Position numbers and translations under genes: made by a program. DNA of 64,000 nt. Origin: Phytopythium helicoides. Its lineage: Eukaryota; Oomycota; Peronosporomycetes; Pythiales; Pythiaceae. The notes under the pieces are model-generated. The model ran no database searches. It had not been told where the DNA came from and saw only the letters and a program-made list of their open reading frames with translations. Location: contig JANFNE010000009.1 of the NCBI GenBank assembly GCA_024867545.1, forward strand, positions 718,501 through 782,500, written 5' to 3'. Positions 11,802-22,806 of this stretch are shown one piece after another; within the stretch, counting starts at the first letter, position 1, and the number at the start of each line of letters is the position of its first letter.

Positions 11802-14800
11802 ATGGCCGTGGAGGTGATCGAGAACCAGCGCTGGTACCCGATCCTGGTAGGCCTCTCGTCTCTCTACTAGTGGCTGAAGCCTCGTTTTGCGGCTGCTCCT
11901 CAGTGCGCTGCAAGGAATGAACGAAAAAAGGAGAGGCTAACGCGTCCGTTTCTCGATGGCAGGGCTGGTCGGCGCGGCTGAACTCGGATGATCCGCCGCC
12001 GTGGTGCACGGCAACGCGGGAGAAGTGCGCGAGCAAGGACGAGCAGCGCGAGCTCGAGTGGCAAGTTTACAAGGCCGAGGACTACGACGAAGAGGGATGG
12101 CTCTACGGCACGAGCTTCCACGGCGAGCTTGGCAAGAAGGCGCGCAGCTCCGTGGTGCGCACGCGCGTCTGGCTCGGCCATAAGCCTGGTGAAGCGAATG
12201 GAGCAGGTGGTGCAGGTAGTGGTGAGCAAGCGCCGATAGCCAAGGAGGAGGAGGCGGGAGGGTGGAGCTCGCTGTTTGGGTTGGGTTCTACACCCGCGAA
12301 GCCAGACGAGCAACAGGTCGAGCAGCAGGCTGGGAGAGAGAAGTCGTCCGAGCCGACTGACAAGGATGGCCCAGACACTTTGTTTCCGAGTGCTGTCGCG
12401 AAGGAGAGCGAGGAACTTTTTCCTTCCTCCAAGGCCCCCGGACGTCGCCAGAAGTCGCCAACCAAAAAGGAAGCTGATAAATCGACCGGGTTTTTCGGCA
12501 AGATTTCTGCAGCTGCAATATCGCTGCCCACCTCTGTGATCAGTCTCGCAGGGGAATCATCCAAGCAGGCGGTGGTGGGCACTGTGCAATCTATCAAGGA
12601 AGTATCGTTGTATGGGTACGAGATTGCGCAGGCTGCAACTGTGGCTGCTATCACAGCGGACCCACAAAACCCGAATCAACCACGTATATTCAGCGGTTCT
12701 ACCCAAGGCGGAGACGAAGAGACCACTGAAGTCCTATCAATGCTGTCCAAGAGGTTTCCGGACCTGGGTCCTGTTGAGCGGAGCCTTGTGACCTGCTGCG
12801 CCAACGATGCTCCGCGATATTTATCCCCACCAGAGCCCACCAACCTAAAAACATGCAAGCAATGTGGTGCAGAGTTTGGTATGACCAAGTTTCGTTACCA
12901 GTGTGGGTACTGCTCCGAGTCTTTTTGCCGCGATGATCTCCCCCACTCCGACGTGATTCGAGCATTTGGACAGTCAGTTCCGTCGAAACTTTGTGCGAAC
13001 TGCCATTTTATTTTGAAGGAGAAGATAGACCAGCAACTCGTCCAGTGGCGAGGGGAGCGCGTTCATGACTTTTTCCAGGACACATTGATTATGTATTACA
13101 GCACGGCGACCGATACAGCAGTTGACAAAATCATGCGAGCCGCAGAAGGAACACTAGTAGCTGCAAAATCCGTCCCTATTGGCGCAACTGCAAAGATGGC
13201 GGTCGTCAGTGCCGACTTCTTGCGAAAATACGGACGCGCTGGACTCATTGGGTTTATTCTTCGCAACGAGTTCATGCAATCGTTCACAACACTGAAAAGC
13301 CTCATCGGAGATATTGGAGACTTGGGATTCCAGGACGCAGCTATCGGAATGTACTACTTTATGGCGATGAATCGTGGCGAGCGGGGTGCAAATCCGTCAG
13401 CAGAACAAGAAGACCATGGCGGCTGTCCTCCTGTCTCTGATGAGTTTCTCGCAAATGCTCTCAAGTATGCACCGCTAGCACTTCACGCAATCTACGAATT
13501 GGACGTGCTTGATATTCAGCGGCTGAGCAAGCTACAAGGCTTTTCTTTGATTTATGCACATGTGCAGAACCAAGATGTTCGATACCCATCCTACGCTTTG
13601 CTCGGCAGTAAGGAAACTAAAACGGCGTTAGTCCTCATTCGTGGGTCAAAGTCTGTTCAAGATCTTCTCACTGACATTCAGGCACACCCTGAAGGTTTTG
13701 GGAGCTCTGCGACCGAATCACCGGAGGATACGCCTGGTGGCTTTGTCGATGCATTTGCTCACAATGGCATGCTGAAGGCGTCCATGTGGATCAAAGACCG
13801 CATCGTCAAGTCTCTGCGTATTCTCCACAATGAAGGTTATCACATCGTGTTCGCAGGTCACTCTCTAGGCGCCGGGTGTGCTGCTCTACTGTCAATCATG
13901 CTCCAGAAGGAATTTGCAGACCTCCAGTGTTACGCCTATGCTATCCCAGCGTGCCTCAATTTTAGCGTAGCTGACTCATGTAACGATTTTGTTCACTCCA
14001 TTGTGCTACGCGACGACTGCGTTCCTCGTGCCAAGGCGTCCAACGCGGTTAAACTCGTGAGGCGGCTTCGTGACTTTAAAGGATGCTGGCGAGAAACAGC
14101 AAACGAAGATTTCGAGGCAGTAAAAGACCGCATGAAGACTTTGTGGGCTCCACGTAACCGTGAATGGGCCAAAGAGCAAGCAGATATGAAGAAAGGAAAG
14201 CTTGCAAATCATGCCTCTGTCGAGACTCAGGATGCATCGAACCTGACAACTACGGAAGCTGTGACCACTGAAGATCAACAGACTACCGATGGTGATGTTG
14301 AAGATAAGGTTCCAATTGAGGCACCATCCGATTCGTGGACACTGACACGAAGCAACTTGATCGAGAAACTTGAAAGTGCCGACAGCGGCACGGAAGAGGA
14401 CAAGGCACTAGCTCCGAGTGCTGAAGAGATGGCTGCAGAGAAGAAGGTGGTGAACGAGCTCGTGAAAAACTTGGTCGAGGATCCAAAGGAGCTCTACATC
14501 CCTGGGCGTATTACTCATATCTACTTCAACAAGGGGGTCTACGAGGCTGTCCATGTCGACCGCAGGTGCGAAGCGCTCGCGCACATCCCCATCCAGCAAA
14601 ACATGCTGAGCGACCATCTGGGACGCAGCTACCTGAGTGCGTTGCGTATCGCGCGCGACGCTCGGCGCATGAAGCCGAAGCTACCAGAATGGGTGCCGTT
14701 CGGTACGAAGACTCGTTGCATGTGCTGCGACTCGCCCTTTACTTGGAATTCGACGTCATCAAGCGAAGCGCAGCAGAATCGCGACCAGCACAACTGCCGG

Positions 14801-14911
14801 CGCTGCGGGTGTCTAGTCTGCGAGGGATGCTCAGAGAAGCTCAAATCGATTCCCGAGTTCGGCATCAATGTGCCAGTCCGCGTGTGCGACCGGTGCTACT
14901 ACGAGCTGTAG
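11802..14911 (+). CDS. DysF-FYVE-lipase(class 3)-FYVE protein
   Basis: Predicted membrane-lipid enzyme on endosomal or autophagic membranes. Exons 11802-11846 and 11963-14911; 997 residues. Residues 1-85 form a dysferlin/PEX23-type domain (ENQRWYPILGWSARL, then DYDEEGWLYGTSF). A Cys-rich FYVE-like finger lies near residue 310 (CKQCGAEFGMTKFRYQCGYC, then CANC). The class 3 lipase domain has GHSLGAG with nucleophile Ser649, preceded by LIRGSKSVQDLLTDI. The extreme C-terminus is a second FYVE-type finger (CMCCDSPF, HNCRRCGCLVCEGC, VCDRC). Pro/Ser/Glu-rich linkers separate the domains. FYVE fingers usually bind PI3P; neither finger has a clearly intact basic RR/KHHCR motif, so lipid choice is open. 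The 15-residue first exon is needed to complete the DysF start. Confidence 0.85.
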
Positions 14912-15562
14912 GAGCTGTGGCCTGCATCGCACAGGATGGGTCACGCGCGATGGCACTAGAGGTGAGTAACCAGATGCATTAATGCAAAGTTGCTCCAATT
15001 CTTTTGGTCGGCATCAAGATTCACGAACCTTGACATCGAATTTGTACTTGGTCGCTGTGGTCGTGCCCTTGTCACATTAATGGCATGAAGATTCGTTGAA
15101 CATCCGATTGCGCCGAACTGGGCTAATCTCCACAGTGTACACCTCTCTTCGTATGACGCAAAGGTCCCTCGCGACGAGCGTGAGGCTCGCAGCGACCTGT
15201 TGCATGGAAAGTCGACCGGCGCGGAGGCCCATCACCTGTCGAGGACTTGTAGAGATTGTGCAGGCACTGCGACGCAGCAACTGCCGCCGAGCTCAATTCG
15301 CACCATGATTTGGTGTTCGTGGCGTCGCATCTGGTTTTGCAGTCTGAACGTCAATCACTTGAGATAAGTATTAGCAAGTCTCCCCCGTCTCTGTTTGTTG
15401 AACAGATTTGTTCACAAGTGTACGGACCATGCGGACAGAAAATCGCGTGTCTTCTCCTCGTCAACTCTTTACATGCTCGTCTCACTTTCAAACTCGCCTT
15501 GCGATTCTCGAGACCCAGAGCCCAAGTCATTCCATCTCGAGTCCTGGTCTAACTCCGCTAGT
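14912..15562. promoter_or_regulatory. 651-base gap upstream of the rhamnogalacturonan lyase
   Basis: Contains the 3' region of the lipase gene and the leader of the lyase. The lyase frame is open for 56 codons upstream of the chosen start, but those residues look non-coding. On the minus strand about 14990-15340 can be read as a chain of short exons; the frames do not join cleanly, so no gene is called. Confidence 0.35.
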
Positions 15563-17215
15563 ATGCTTGGCCGTAGTCTCACGCTGTTGGCGACGGCGCT
15601 GCTGGCGCTGGGCGGCGTTGAGGCCGCGAGCTTCGGCTACACGACTGCGTCGGACAAGTACGTGATCACGACAGGCGCTGGTCTTGTCATCACTATGAAG
15701 AAGTCCACGTGCGATATCAACTCCATGGCCTACAACGGCAAGGAGCTGCAGTTCAAGTCCAAGGGCACGCAAATCAACTCGGGCCTCGGCACGGTGCAAA
15801 CGAGCAAGATCGAGACGCTGAGCGACAGTAAGAAGACCATCCAAGTCACGTGCGTCGCGTCTGCCACGGGCATCACGCAGTACTACTTCTTCCGCCCCAA
15901 CGAGAACACCGTCTACATGGGTACGAACCACGCATCGGGTGCCTCCACGACGCTGCCCGAGATGCGCTTCATCGTGCGCATGGACAAGTCTGTCATGAGC
16001 TCGGGTGTTGGTCCCGAGGTCGAGATGGTCTCGGGCGTCCACGCCATCGAGGCTGAGGATGTGTACGCCACCAGCAAGAACCAGACCATCTCCAAGTTCT
16101 ACTCGGGTGTGCAGTTCATGGACGACAACGTCCATGGCGTGTCGAACTCGGCCGCGAGCGTGTACCTTGTCATGTCCGACCGCGCGTACGAGACCTCGTC
16201 GGGTGGCCCATTCTTCCGCGACATTAACAACAAGGTCGACGAGTCCAACGAGCTAACGTTCTACATGAACTCGGACCACACTCGCATCGAGGACTACCGC
16301 TACGGCTTCCACGGCCCGTACGCGATGGTGGTCGGATCCTCGAGCACCAGTTCGAGCTCAGCCGCCTCGTCGGTCGACTTCAGTTTCTTCCAGTCGCTCA
16401 CTCTTACGGGCTTTGTCCCGGACTCTAAGCGTGGATCGGTATCAGGCTCCATCACGGACTCCAAGAGCGTCATCGGCTCGAGCGACACGGTTGTCGTAAC
16501 CTGGAGCAACTCTGCTGCGCAGTACTGGACCAAGCTGTCGGCTGGCGTCCGCACGTTCACCTCGCCGAAGATGAAGCCCGGCACCTACACGATGAAGGTG
16601 TTCAAGAAGCAGCTTGAGGTCGCTAGTGTGTCAAACGTCGTTGTGACGGCCGGTGCGACCACCAAGTCGAACGCGGCGGTGACGTACTCGCTTGTGAGCA
16701 GCCCAATCTGGCGCATCGGTACGTGGGACGGCACCCCTGACGGATTCCTGAACGCCGACAAGATCCACAAGATGCACCCGAGCGACTATCGCATGTCGGC
16801 CTGGAAGCCGATCACGTTCACGGCTGGCACGGACTCGGCCAGTTCGTTCCCGATGGCGCAGTTCCGTGGTGTCAACGACCCTATCACCATCACGTTCTCG
16901 CTTACGAGTGCCCAAGCGTCGACGGCTAAGACACTCAAGATCGGACTGACGCTCGCTCAAAGCAGTGCGCGTAACAGCATCACGGTCAACGGCAAGTACA
17001 CGCCTGCAGTGCAGGCTTCTGTTGCGGTCAAGACTCGCGGTGTCACGCGTGGTGTCACCTTCGGCAACTACAAGCTGTACGAGTACTCGATTCCGGCGAG
17101 TGCCCTTGTCACGGGATCGAACTCGATCAAGCTTACGATTGCCAGCGGAGCCTCGGACCCTGCTGAGACGTTCCTGCATGCGTCAGTCGTGTTCGATGCC
17201 CTTGAGCTCGTGTAG
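15563..17215 (+). CDS. Secreted rhamnogalacturonan endolyase, PL4
   Basis: Cleaves the rhamnogalacturonan I backbone of pectin by beta-elimination, outside the cell. The chosen Met gives a signal peptide (MLGRSLTLLATALLALGGVEA) and 550 residues, the usual PL4 size; an in-frame Met at 15395 would bury it. The catalytic domain begins FGYTTASDKYVITTGAGLVI and carries NSMAYNGKELQFKSKG. A middle FN3-like domain (about residues 285-370, SKRGSVSGSITDS) and a C-terminal carbohydrate-binding domain (IWRIGTWDGTPDGFLNADK) complete the family architecture. The gene is intronless with strongly C/G-ending codons. It points to a plant-associated lifestyle. It converges with acetyltransferase 2 across about 140 bases. 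Confidence 0.92.
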   Translation: MLGRSLTLLATALLALGGVEAASFGYTTASDKYVITTGAGLVITMKKSTCDINSMAYNGKELQFKSKGTQINSGLGTVQTSKIETLSDSKKTIQVTCVASATGITQYYFFRPNENTVYMGTNHASGASTTLPEMRFIVRMDKSVMSSGVGPEVEMVSGVHAIEAEDVYATSKNQTISKFYSGVQFMDDNVHGVSNSAASVYLVMSDRAYETSSGGPFFRDINNKVDESNELTFYMNSDHTRIEDYRYGFHGPYAMVVGSSSTSSSSAASSVDFSFFQSLTLTGFVPDSKRGSVSGSITDSKSVIGSSDTVVVTWSNSAAQYWTKLSAGVRTFTSPKMKPGTYTMKVFKKQLEVASVSNVVVTAGATTKSNAAVTYSLVSSPIWRIGTWDGTPDGFLNADKIHKMHPSDYRMSAWKPITFTAGTDSASSFPMAQFRGVNDPITITFSLTSAQASTAKTLKIGLTLAQSSARNSITVNGKYTPAVQASVAVKTRGVTRGVTFGNYKLYEYSIPASALVTGSNSIKLTIASGASDPAETFLHASVVFDALELV

Positions 17216-17358
17216 GTGTTAACGGAGAGAAGATAGTTGATGTCAATGAGTTTGAAACTTTGATACATTCTATTGTATAGCATTGTAATCGGTGCGCACA
17301 CGGATCCGCTCTCGGTCACGGCCGCGACGAAATGAGCAGCACAACAAGTGCCCTCAAC

Positions 17359-18875
17359 TTAGAGACTGCTGTATCGATGCTGTTCGACAGGGAGCAAGTC
17401 GGCAATCGGGTACTCGATGTACTTATGCACAATCGGTGCCAGCAGCTCAAGCTGCGCGTCTTCAACAAACATGGCGTCGTGACCGTACTTGGAGCTCAGC
17501 TCGACCAGGTTGGCTCTGCGACCGTACGACTGGAGAATGGCAACGAGGTTGCGCTGCTCTTCGACTGGCACCAACAGATCTTGCTTGATGCCGATGATCA
17601 GCGACGGACATGTGATTCGCTTCGTGCCAGTAGCCAGGTTGGTGTACCCGCGACCGAGGTTCATAAGATCCAGCGCCTTTGAGAGCAGGAGGTAGCAGTT
17701 GGGGTCGAACGAACGCGCGAACTTCTCAGCCTCGTAGGACATGTAGTTCTCGACGTCAAATGTTGCCGAGTTGAAGTTCTCTGCCCCTGTTGGGTTCCAG
17801 TCAAAGCTCTGGTCGAGATCCTCGCGAGAGCGGTAGCATGTCAAACCGAGCTCGCGCGCGATTTTCATCCCGTTCAGCACTGCTCCGGAAGGGTAATTTC
17901 CGTCATTGTACGCGGGGTCCGACAGGATTGCGTGGCGCTGAACTCGGCGGAACGCCACCGAGCCTGGGGTGCTTTGGTGAGTGCAAGTGATGCCAATGAG
18001 CCGCTCCAACCGTTTTGGGAACTGCGCAGCAAACTCCAGTGCCTGATGAATGAAGACAAGACTTAGATCGAGAGAGCAACGGGCAGCAGAATTATTTTGG
18101 TTACCTGCATGCCGCCCATGCTTCCGCCCACGACGGCGTGCACACGATCGATACCGACGTCATCCAAGACCTTGGCGTGGCAAGCAGCCTGTAGCCAAGC
18201 ACATACATCATGAGAATTTGTAGGCTTTACAAACCAACCTCATCTTTAGTTCGTACCATGTCGGCGATGGTGATCTGGGGAAAGCTGGATCGGTATGGTT
18301 CCCCTGGTGCCACGAATTCTCAGTCACCAACTTGTCCACCTCCCATGACCGTTAAACCCCACCACACCTGTCCGAGGGTCGATCGAGAGCGGAGACGTCC
18401 CGCTGAACGGGCTGCCGAGCGCCGCGGGGCAAATCACGCGGAAGTACGACGTATCGATGGCCTTGCCAGGTCCAATCAAGTTCTCCCACCACCCCGGTCT
18501 GGGATCGTCTCGGTTCGATGCCGCGTGGCTCGAGTGCGAGAACGGCGGGAGCACGAGCACCGTGCGCTCCCCCGGGAGCGACGGGTCGCCCCACTGCTCC
18601 CAGTCGATGCGAACCTCCGGCAGCGAGCCGCCCAGCGTCAGTGGGAGCTGCTCCTTGATCACGGACCTATACTTGTTGCGCGTGAGCGTCGGGTCGCCGC
18701 CACCGCCGCCTCTCCGCGGCAGCAGCATGAACGAGCGCGCCTGGGCCAGCGCGGGTGCCAGCGAGCGCGCGGCCGAGCGCGCGGCCTGCCTGTTGACGCG
18801 AAGACGAGCGGTGAGCGCGGCGCCTTTCTGCGAGAAGGAGGCTGCGAGCGCGCACCTGTGCAGCGTCGCGAGCAT
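17359..18875 (-). CDS. Homoserine O-acetyltransferase copy 2 (intact)
   Basis: Transfers acetyl from acetyl-CoA to homoserine for methionine synthesis; MetX/Met2 family, alpha/beta hydrolase. Four exons: 18875-18368, 18303-18257, 18188-18105, 18042-17359; 440 residues. The Arg/Ala-rich leader (about 50 residues) suggests mitochondrial import. Conserved blocks are DPTLTRNKYRSVIK, the nucleophile elbow VVGGSMGGMQ at the end of exon 3, catalytic Asp in GIKQDLLVP and His in KYGHDAMF. The protein ends SSL, as copy 1 does. It is a full-length paralogue of the gene at 5.2-6.5 kb, which lacks all three introns. This copy is presumably the functional one if the copy 1 frameshift is real. Confidence 0.92.
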
Positions 18876-19324
18876 TGGGGCGTCGAGGGAGGCGCGAGGG
18901 AGGCTGGGATTTGAGCTGGCGCTTGCTGGGGACGTTGCGAGTTGGCTTCTGGTGATGTGGCGCTCGTCACCGGCCGCGCGCGGCGCTGAGCGCCCACATC
19001 CCCGCGCGCAGGTCAGGCGCTTGGCGCAAAGGCGTGCAATCTGGCGTTTGGAGGTTGCACCGACGTATTGATACGTCCGGTCATATTTATGAGACTATAT
19101 CCCGTACACTCATCACTCTTTTCTTATACAAAGTATCCATGTGACGCTGTGATATGTCGTTGCATATTGCACGTCGCACGGTCGCACGACGCGAAAACTC
19201 GCCGCTTTCTTGTCGCGAAGCCGCACATAGCCCAGCGCCATACCCAGTTGAAGCTACAGAGAAGGCGACAGCAGTTATCGAAAAGCGCAAACACGCAGCA
19301 GTAGCAGCAGCAGTAGCCCCGTGC
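18876..19324. other. 449-base divergent gap
   Basis: Lies between the start of acetyltransferase 2 (minus) and the small membrane-protein frame (plus); it should hold the promoter of the former. The frame of the small gene is open back to 19154 but has no recognisable content there. No CCAAT box is evident. Confidence 0.4.
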
Positions 19325-19630
19325 ATGGCTAGCACCGCGTTCGTCGCCGTCTACTGCCTCGTGGTGCTCGCAGCGCTGCTCGGCGCGCTCGCCGGCTGCC
19401 GCGCGTGGCTGCAGTACCGCCGGACGCTTCAGGACGTGCTGCAGCGCCGCCACGACCGCGACCTGGAGACCGGCGCGCCGAATTCCCGCGTGTTCACCGA
19501 CGACTACTGGCAGGGCCCGCCGCCTCCGAGGATCGGCGATGTCCACGCGGTCGTGTCGCCGAGCCTCAAGCTCGCCACTCCGCTGCTGCCCTCCGCCACG
19601 CCGCTCGGACCGGCTCGGACCGACCTGTAG
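19325..19630 (+). CDS. Small single-pass membrane protein, unrecognised
   Basis: I do not recognise a family. The 101-residue frame begins with a hydrophobic segment (residues 4-25, FVAVYCLVVLAALLGALAG) followed at once by Arg-rich WLQYRRTLQDVLQRRHDR, which suggests a signal-anchor with the basic side in the cytosol. The tail has PPPPRIGDVHAVVSPSLKLA and no further membrane segment. An upstream in-frame Met at 19154 exists but its extension looks random. Codon use is C/G-ending like neighbouring real genes, which supports coding. It could also be the first exon of a longer gene. Confidence 0.45.
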   Translation: MASTAFVAVYCLVVLAALLGALAGCRAWLQYRRTLQDVLQRRHDRDLETGAPNSRVFTDDYWQGPPPPRIGDVHAVVSPSLKLATPLLPSATPLGPARTDL

Positions 19631-19971
19631 CTCTAGGTCGCAGCCTTGGTCTGCCCTCTCACTAGTGTATTCAAGCATCAACATTGACGTGGAGCGATGA
19701 GTTTGTGAGTGCATGAACGTTGTTGGAGCTGCGTCAATGGGCGTGAACTATGAAGCTGTTCATGAGTTGACACCCATGGTGGGGCGCACACCAGCGTAGT
19801 GTGAGCCTCGTGTACCACGGTCAGAACCTGAACCAACGTTACCATCACTCCTGCCATGCATCTTTTCAGCCAATCCGAGACGCGCGCGTCCGGAAATCCT
19901 CGCGGCGGCCCCCTGGTTCCCCCAGAAACGACCGAGAAAGGCCGGGGGCGAGGCGCTCGCGCTGCTCGAGC
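19631..19971. promoter_or_regulatory. Epsin upstream region
   Basis: 341-base gap upstream of epsin. A CCAAT box at 19870-19874 lies about 100 bases before the epsin ATG. Nothing else is recognised. Confidence 0.35.
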
Positions 19972-22553
19972 ATGGACAAGTTCGCGCTGGACAAGCTGCG
20001 CAATGCGGTGGACGACGCGTGCGTGTTGGCTGTGGCTGTGGCTTTGGCGCTAGGGGAGGGGCTGACGCTCGTGCGCGCAGCAAGAACGCCGTCATGGCCA
20101 AGATGGGCACGGACATCGAGCGCAAGATGGAGGAGGCGCTGTCCAACAAGAACTGGGGCGCCTCGAGCACGCTGCTGAATGAGATCGCGCAGCTCACCTA
20201 CGACTAGTGAGTGCCGCGCGGGGTCGTGGGTGGAAGCTAGGGGAGGAGGAGCGCTCACGAAGGGAAACATGCCGCTTGCAGCGAGTCGTACCAGGTGATC
20301 ATGCGCAAGATTTGGGAGGCGACCGACGCACACGCGCGCCAGTGGCGCTCAGTCTTCAAGGTGCGCCAGGAGCTGGCCGCTGCGTGGGGATGGAGGAGTT
20401 TTGGCAGCTAATGAGCGGGTTGGAACGCCAGGCGCTCACGCTGCTGGACCACCTCGTCAAGAACGGCACGGAGCGCGTCGTTGAGAACGCGCGCGACCAT
20501 ATGTTCAAGCTGCGTCAGCTCTCGGACTTTTCGTACCATGACGGCTCGGCGGACAAGGGCGCCGGGGGTGGGCTCACACTGTGACTTGGCCACGTGGGTT
20601 GGAGCGAGGTCGCTAACGAAATGATATGCCGGCTTGCAGTTCGCGAGAAGGCCAAGCAGATCGTGGACATGCTCAACAACAATGATATCATCCGCGAAGA
20701 GCGCGAGAAGGCCCGCCGTCTGCGCGACAAGTACGTTGGCATCGGCAGCGGTGTCGGCGGTGGATTCGCCGGTGGCGGCTACAGCGGAAGCAGCGCTTAC
20801 AGTGGCGGCGGAGGCGGCGGCGGCGGCGGCTACAGCGGCAGTGGAGGTTACAGCGGCGGTGGTGGCGGCGGCTACAGCGGAGGTGGCGGCTACAGCGGTG
20901 GAGGAGGTTACAGTGGCGGTGGTGGCAGCAGCTACAGTGGTGGCGGCGGCGGCGGCGGCTACAGTGGCGGCGGCGGCTACAGCGGTAGCGGCGGACGTGA
21001 TGAAAGCCGCGGATACTCGAGCCGATATGCTGAAGAAGAAGAGGATGACTACAGCAACAGCCGCAGCAACCGCCGCGACAAGAGCCGAGGTGCGTCCCCT
21101 GTTTTTTTTTTTTTTTTTTTTTTTTGACGACGCCGAGTTCTCACTGTGAATCCGTTGCATGCTGTTCATAGATGAGCCCAGCGACGAGTCTGCTTCGGAG
21201 GACGACGTATGCTGTGCTTGGTTCGCAATCCATAGATTCTGAATCCATACTGACGAAACGATTCTCTCTGATGCAGAGCCGCTCAAAGCGCCGCACCGCA
21301 TCGTCCAAGCGTAGGGCAAAGAAGAAGGAGGTGAGAACAAAGCAGTACTGTCGAGGTATACACTTCAAGTCTCTGACTTTTCATGATTTCGCTCGCTCCG
21401 CAGGAGGAAGCTGCTGCCGCGACGAAGGGTCCGTCTGCCGCGCCGTCACTCCTTGATACCGACTTCTTTGGCTCGACTGGAAGCACTCCTCCTGCTGGTG
21501 TGTTTGTTTGCTACCGATATGTTACCCCTCGATCACAAAATGCTAACTAAACATGTGCCCCCGCCAGCCCCCGCTCCGGCGTTTGATCCATTTGCGCCAG
21601 CTCCGGCTGCCCCTGCTGCTGCTCCTGCTGGTCAGGCTGCGTTTGCCGCTTTCGGTGCCCCGGCTGCCCCCGCTGCCGCACCCCAGCAGCAAGGATTTGG
21701 CGCTTTTACGAGTGCCGCCCCCGCACAGCCCCAGCCTGCGTTCGACCCGTTCGGCGCCGCTGGTGGTGGTGCCCCTGCACAAGCTGGTGGCGCACAGTTT
21801 GGCTCGTTTACTGGTGCACAGCCGCAACAGCAAAACTTCATGGGCGGGAATGCGTTTGGGCAGCAGCCAGGCGTTCCTGCACCGATGTTTAACCAGCAAG
21901 CGCAGAACCAGTTCGGGCAGTTCGGCATGCAGGCTCCCGTTCAGCAAGGTGGAATGGTCGGCATGCAGGGTGGCATGCAGGGTGGCATGCAAGCCCGCAC
22001 GACGTCCAACCCTGGCATTGCTCAACAGGGTGCCGGGCACCAGCGGACGAACAGCTCTTCTAGCCAACAGTCTGAGCCCAAGCGGAACGATGCATGGGGT
22101 GCTGGCTCTGGTCTGTTCGACCTGAACAACCTAAGTACTTCGTCATCAAGCGGCATGTCTGCAAGCGGAAGCCGCCCCGGACAGTCTGGCCCGAGCGGCA
22201 ACCACAACAGCTTCAGCGGGCTCGATAATCTGGCGGGTCTTCCCAACAAGCCTGTTCCGATGGGAGGCGCGGGAATGATGAATCAGATGGGCGGCGGCAT
22301 GAACTACGGCATGGGCGGTATGAGCATGGGCCAGCCTGGTGGAATGGGCTACGGCCAAATGCAGATGGGTCAGATGCCCATGCAAGGAGGCATGCAGCCT
22401 CGTCCGATGATGGGCGGCATGGGTATGCAGCAGCCCGGCGCCATGGGCGGCATGATGAACCAGGGCGGCGGTTTTGGCATGCAGCAGCCCCCGCAACAGC
22501 AGCAGCAACAGCAGCAGCAGCACAACCCATTTGCTGGACTCGGCACTTTCTAG
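19972..22553 (+). CDS. Epsin (ENTH-domain clathrin adaptor)
   Basis: Endocytic adaptor that binds PI(4,5)P2 and clathrin machinery. Nine exons: 19972-20018, 20081-20206, 20282-20360, 20432-20567, 20640-21089, 21172-21206, 21277-21330, 21404-21497, 21568-22553; 668 residues. The ENTH domain (about 1-150) shows KNWGASSTLLNEIAQLTYDY, YQVIMRKIWEATD, ALTLLDHLVKNGTERV and VREKAKQIVDML. A repetitive Gly-Tyr-Ser segment follows, then a short basic RSKRR stretch. Two DPF motifs (FDPFAP, FDPFGA) would bind AP-2. The C-terminal half is Gln/Met/Gly-rich and ends HNPFAGLGTF with an NPF motif for EH-domain partners. The intron after exon 5 starts with a 24-base T run. No ubiquitin-interacting motif was recognised. 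Confidence 0.9.
20755..20997 (+). repeat. Gly-Tyr-Ser coding repeat in epsin
   Basis: Tandem GGC/GGT-rich units encode repeated GGGGYSG blocks within exon 5. This is a protein-coding low-complexity repeat, with irregular unit length, prone to slippage. Confidence 0.85.
21102..21125 (+). repeat. 24-base poly-T tract in an epsin intron
   Basis: Uninterrupted T run near the 5' side of the intron 21090-21171. It is not placed as a 3' polypyrimidine tract. No flanking target-site duplication was seen. Confidence 0.9.
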
Positions 22554-22806
22554 ACGAGTAGTTGTGTTCGGTAGCTGCGCGCAGAGATGAGTGAGCACGA
22601 GTCGGCCAGCGGTAATGTCGAAATGAACCACCAGGGAGGCTGGGTCGTTATCCTCTAATCTACTTCTCGCGAAGCGCTCTCGGTGGAAATTGCCATCACC
22701 CAGGGCAATCATTGTATTAGCAAATGTTGAAATTCCTATCGACTACAACGTTCAAGGCACATCTTCAGACACACACGCCGATATCTATCACTCGCCATCG
22801 CTCCTG

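Noticed and set aside
14990..15340. Possible small minus-strand multi-exon gene
   Set aside because: Short frames look protein-like and have GT and AG borders, but phases at the last junction do not fit any convincing end and no family is recognised.
20755..20997. Tandem repeats as a CRISPR array
   Set aside because: The units are short, irregular, in frame and coding; there are no unique spacers of constant length.
21102..21125. Poly-T tract as the tail of a retroposed element
   Set aside because: It lies in an intron with normal donor and acceptor, and no target-site duplication or element body is visible.
20408..21340. 310-codon minus frame across epsin exons
   Set aside because: It is mostly Ala/Val runs, the reverse of the Gly-Tyr repeat, and crosses epsin introns; the ENTH gene explains the region.
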